From CAZDRI01 sp964508055 (GTDB lineage Bacteria > Pseudomonadota > Gammaproteobacteria > PS1 > Pseudothioglobaceae), in NCBI GenBank assembly GCA_964508055.1, contig CAZDRI010000016.1, forward strand, positions 1 through 36,889: 36,889 bases of DNA. The letters are read 5' to 3'. Below the pieces are notes generated by a model. It was not told the DNA's origin, ran no database searches, and saw nothing but the letters and a program-made list of their open reading frames with translations. Position 1 is the first letter of the stretch. Each line of letters starts with the position of its first letter. This document shows positions 35,673 to 36,889 of the stretch, piece by piece. Both the position numbers and the translations under genes were made by a program.

Positions 35673-36218
35673 ATGTTTAAAAAACCTGATATTTTACATA
35701 TTGAAGACTTAGCTAAAACTAAACATTTTTGCATTCAAAGCTTAGATTTAAAGTTTTCCAATGGCAAAAAACGCCGTTATGAGCGTTTAAAAAGTTCATC
35801 AAAAGGTGCTGTTTTAGTAATACCTATGCTTGATAATGATACAGTTTTAATGATTTATGAATATTGTGGCGGCACTGATAAATATGAACTAGCACTACCT
35901 AAAGGTAAAGTTGATGCTAATGAAACTATCATTGATGCTGCTAATCGTGAAATGATGGAGGAAGTAGGTTATGGGGCAAAAAAACTAAGTTTATTAAAAT
36001 CTGTAACTTTAGCACCTGGCTATCAATCAAATAAAACTCATATTATATTAGCCCAAGATTTATACCCTAAGACTATGGATGGTGATGAGCCTGAACCTTT
36101 AGTAGTAGTAAAACATAAATTATCAAAACTTGATGAATTATTAAAAAATGAAGATTTAACAGAAGCTAGAAGCATACTTGCTCTTTATATTGTTAGAGAT
36201 TTATTAAAAAACAAATAA
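35673..36218 (+). CDS. nudE: ADP compounds hydrolase NudE
   Basis: NudE is a Nudix pyrophosphatase acting on ADP-ribose, Ap3A and NADH-type substrates. The 181-residue protein is near the family norm. The complete Nudix box starts at G78 of GKVD and has E84, R92-E93, E96-E97 and G99. The segment YEYCGGTDKYELALPKGKVD in front of it is typical of the NudE/ADP-ribose pyrophosphatase group. Its substrate class (ADP-ribose) is the product of NADases such as SIR2-type proteins, but it is far from the SIR2 gene and is a housekeeping gene, so I draw no functional link. Confidence 0.88.
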   Translation: MFKKPDILHIEDLAKTKHFCIQSLDLKFSNGKKRRYERLKSSSKGAVLVIPMLDNDTVLMIYEYCGGTDKYELALPKGKVDANETIIDAANREMMEEVGYGAKKLSLLKSVTLAPGYQSNKTHIILAQDLYPKTMDGDEPEPLVVVKHKLSKLDELLKNEDLTEARSILALYIVRDLLKNK

Positions 36219-36342
36219 TTGAACTATATCAATAAGTTAATAAAACTGTTATCCGCCAATGAGGACGACCGAATAAACAACATTTCTCCACTTCCCCAAA
36301 CCTCAAGCAAATATTGTTTAATACAGTGGTCTTTATTTTGTT
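36219..36342. other. Gap after nudE, nothing recognised
   Basis: 124 bases. A short frame continuous with nudE runs on for 44 codons after its stop but shows no conserved motif. The stretch at 36250-36300 is richer in G+C than its surroundings and may be foreign or the remnant of an older gene. No hairpin terminator is visible. Confidence 0.35.
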
Positions 36343-36464
36343 GGTTAAAGTAAGAATATAAATATTTATATCCGTTTTTTTATGGGCAAAGTAAGAATAT
36401 AAATATTTATATCCGTTTTTTATTGGTAAAACAAGAATATAAATATTTATATTGGTTTTTTATG
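36343..36464. repeat. Three tandem 40-41-bp repeats with AT palindromes
   Basis: Copies begin near 36343, 36384 and 36425. Each has an A-rich left part, the palindrome ATATAAATATTTATAT (in the third copy extended to AATATAAATATTTATATT), then CCG or TGG and a run of 6-7 T. Copies one and two are almost identical, and the third differs in several bases. The units are not multiples of three, so they are non-coding. The repeat may be a series of weak hairpin-plus-T-run ends or a binding site array; nothing in the sequence settles which. Confidence 0.8.
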
Positions 36465-36665
36465 AAATTATTCAAAGCAGGGATTATCAAAAACCATAAT
36501 CTAGGAAAACCTGGTGAGTATCAGTATTTAGGCATAAAATATGATGCCACTAATAATTTAGTTAAAAATTTAGTTAAATGTAATATTTTAGAATAAATAA
36601 CTGGTTATAGTCGTAATCGCATTTTTGTTATGCGTCAATATTTAGATTTATTTATAAGCGATTAA
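36462..36665 (+). pseudogene. C-terminal remnant of a Fic-family protein
   Basis: The frame reads 44 codons, hits TAA at 36594-36596, and continues in the same frame for 22 further codons to 36665. The combined text, NNLVKNLVKCNILE, then stop, then TGYSRNRIFVMRQYLDLF, matches the winged-helix tail of Fic (AMP-transferase) proteins, which typically reads VKxLVxxGIL-E-xTGxSRNRxFVYxxYLDIL. The catalytic HxFxxGNGR motif and the rest of the protein are absent. The gene is therefore both truncated and interrupted. Confidence 0.65.
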
Positions 36666-36674
36666 GCTAATAGC

Positions 36675-36889
36675 TTAACTAAAGTTAATAACCTCTATAA
36701 TCCCTTTATACATCAAATAAACTCCATAAAAAATAAGCAGTGAACTTATAAAATAATTTACTTTATCAAGTGCTATCTTATATGATGCCTTTGCTATTAA
36801 CATAAAAAACACTGAACCTAAAATGTTAATAGGTTGTGAATTCGCATAATAAGTGCACCACTTATTTTTAATTGCAAAGATGTATTTTT
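36675..36889 (-). CDS. Unidentified membrane protein, C-terminal part
   Basis: A minus-strand frame is open from the window edge to TAA at 36675-36677, giving 70 residues without a start. It holds two hydrophobic segments (ILGSVFFMLIAKASY and NYFISSLLIFYGVYLMYKG) joined by a short polar loop, and a short polar tail. This is what the end of a polytopic inner-membrane protein looks like. I cannot name the family. It converges on the Fic remnant with 9 bp between them. Confidence 0.5.
   Translation of the reverse strand, partial: KYIFAIKNKWCTYYANSQPINILGSVFFMLIAKASYKIALDKVNYFISSLLIFYGVYLMYKGIIEVINFS

Noticed and set aside
35673..36218. NudE as part of an NAD-based defence system with the SIR2 protein
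   Set aside because: It is about 6 kb away, divergently placed among housekeeping genes and widespread in gammaproteobacteria; only the shared ADP-ribose chemistry suggests a link.
36219..36354. 44-codon frame continuing nudE after its stop
   Set aside because: NudE is already of full length, the only start is a TTG directly after the stop, and no motif is conserved. Chance continuation is the simpler reading.
36343..36464. CRISPR-like array
   Set aside because: The units abut without unique spacers and the palindrome is AT-only; no cas genes are present.

Overview
The window is a strongly AT-rich stretch of bacterial chromosome that uses the standard bacterial code (TGA is a real stop, for example at the end of rluB). 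The gene set (tolQRA with ybgC, minCDE, rnfE, nhaD, nudE, trmL, mnmG-rsmG, rluB and rluC) points to a gammaproteobacterium. The AT bias and tight gene packing resemble the SUP05/Thioglobus group and related symbionts. That placement is an inference; no rRNA or lineage-specific marker is present.

Positions 1-350 hold a duplicated 77-bp hairpin repeat and no convincing gene. From about 12950 down to 351, fifteen genes run on the minus strand with gaps of at most 45 bp or with overlaps: clpB, a secreted HbpS/GlcG-like protein, rnfE, prmC, ybgC, tolQ-tolR-tolA, minC-minD-minE, glyS, dtd, a PGPGW-type membrane protein and a membrane-anchored hypothetical. This array joins the cell-envelope constriction motor (Tol) to the division-site selector (Min). 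A good sigma-70-type promoter lies in front of clpB, and trmL diverges from it.

From 13816 the plus strand carries asd, a small TM2-like membrane protein, hisB-hisH-hisA and ygfZ as one compact set. Then come nhaD-coaX (overlapping) and trpS-scpA-scpB-rluB followed by a methyltransferase and a glycosyltransferase, all overlapping or closely spaced. TrpS carries the four-cysteine pattern of the iron-sulfur form of the enzyme.

The accessory region lies between rluB and rluC (about 23350-29870). It holds the methyltransferase and glycosyltransferase, an IS5-like element reduced to about 0.8 kb with both ends intact but its catalytic core deleted, and a 1214-residue protein. That protein has an N-terminal SIR2 (NADase-type) domain and a long, apparently helical C-terminal part. 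It is the best candidate for an anti-phage defence gene here.

From 29871 to 35663 the minus strand is housekeeping again: ydcF-like, mnmG, rsmG, an AsmA-like membrane protein, tatD and rluC. NudE diverges from the ydcF-like gene. The right end (36219-36889) is decayed: three 41-bp palindrome-bearing tandem repeats, a broken C-terminal piece of a Fic-family protein, and the C-terminal part of an unidentified membrane protein running off the window. I saw no tRNA, rRNA, CRISPR array or convincing GC-rich intrinsic terminator.
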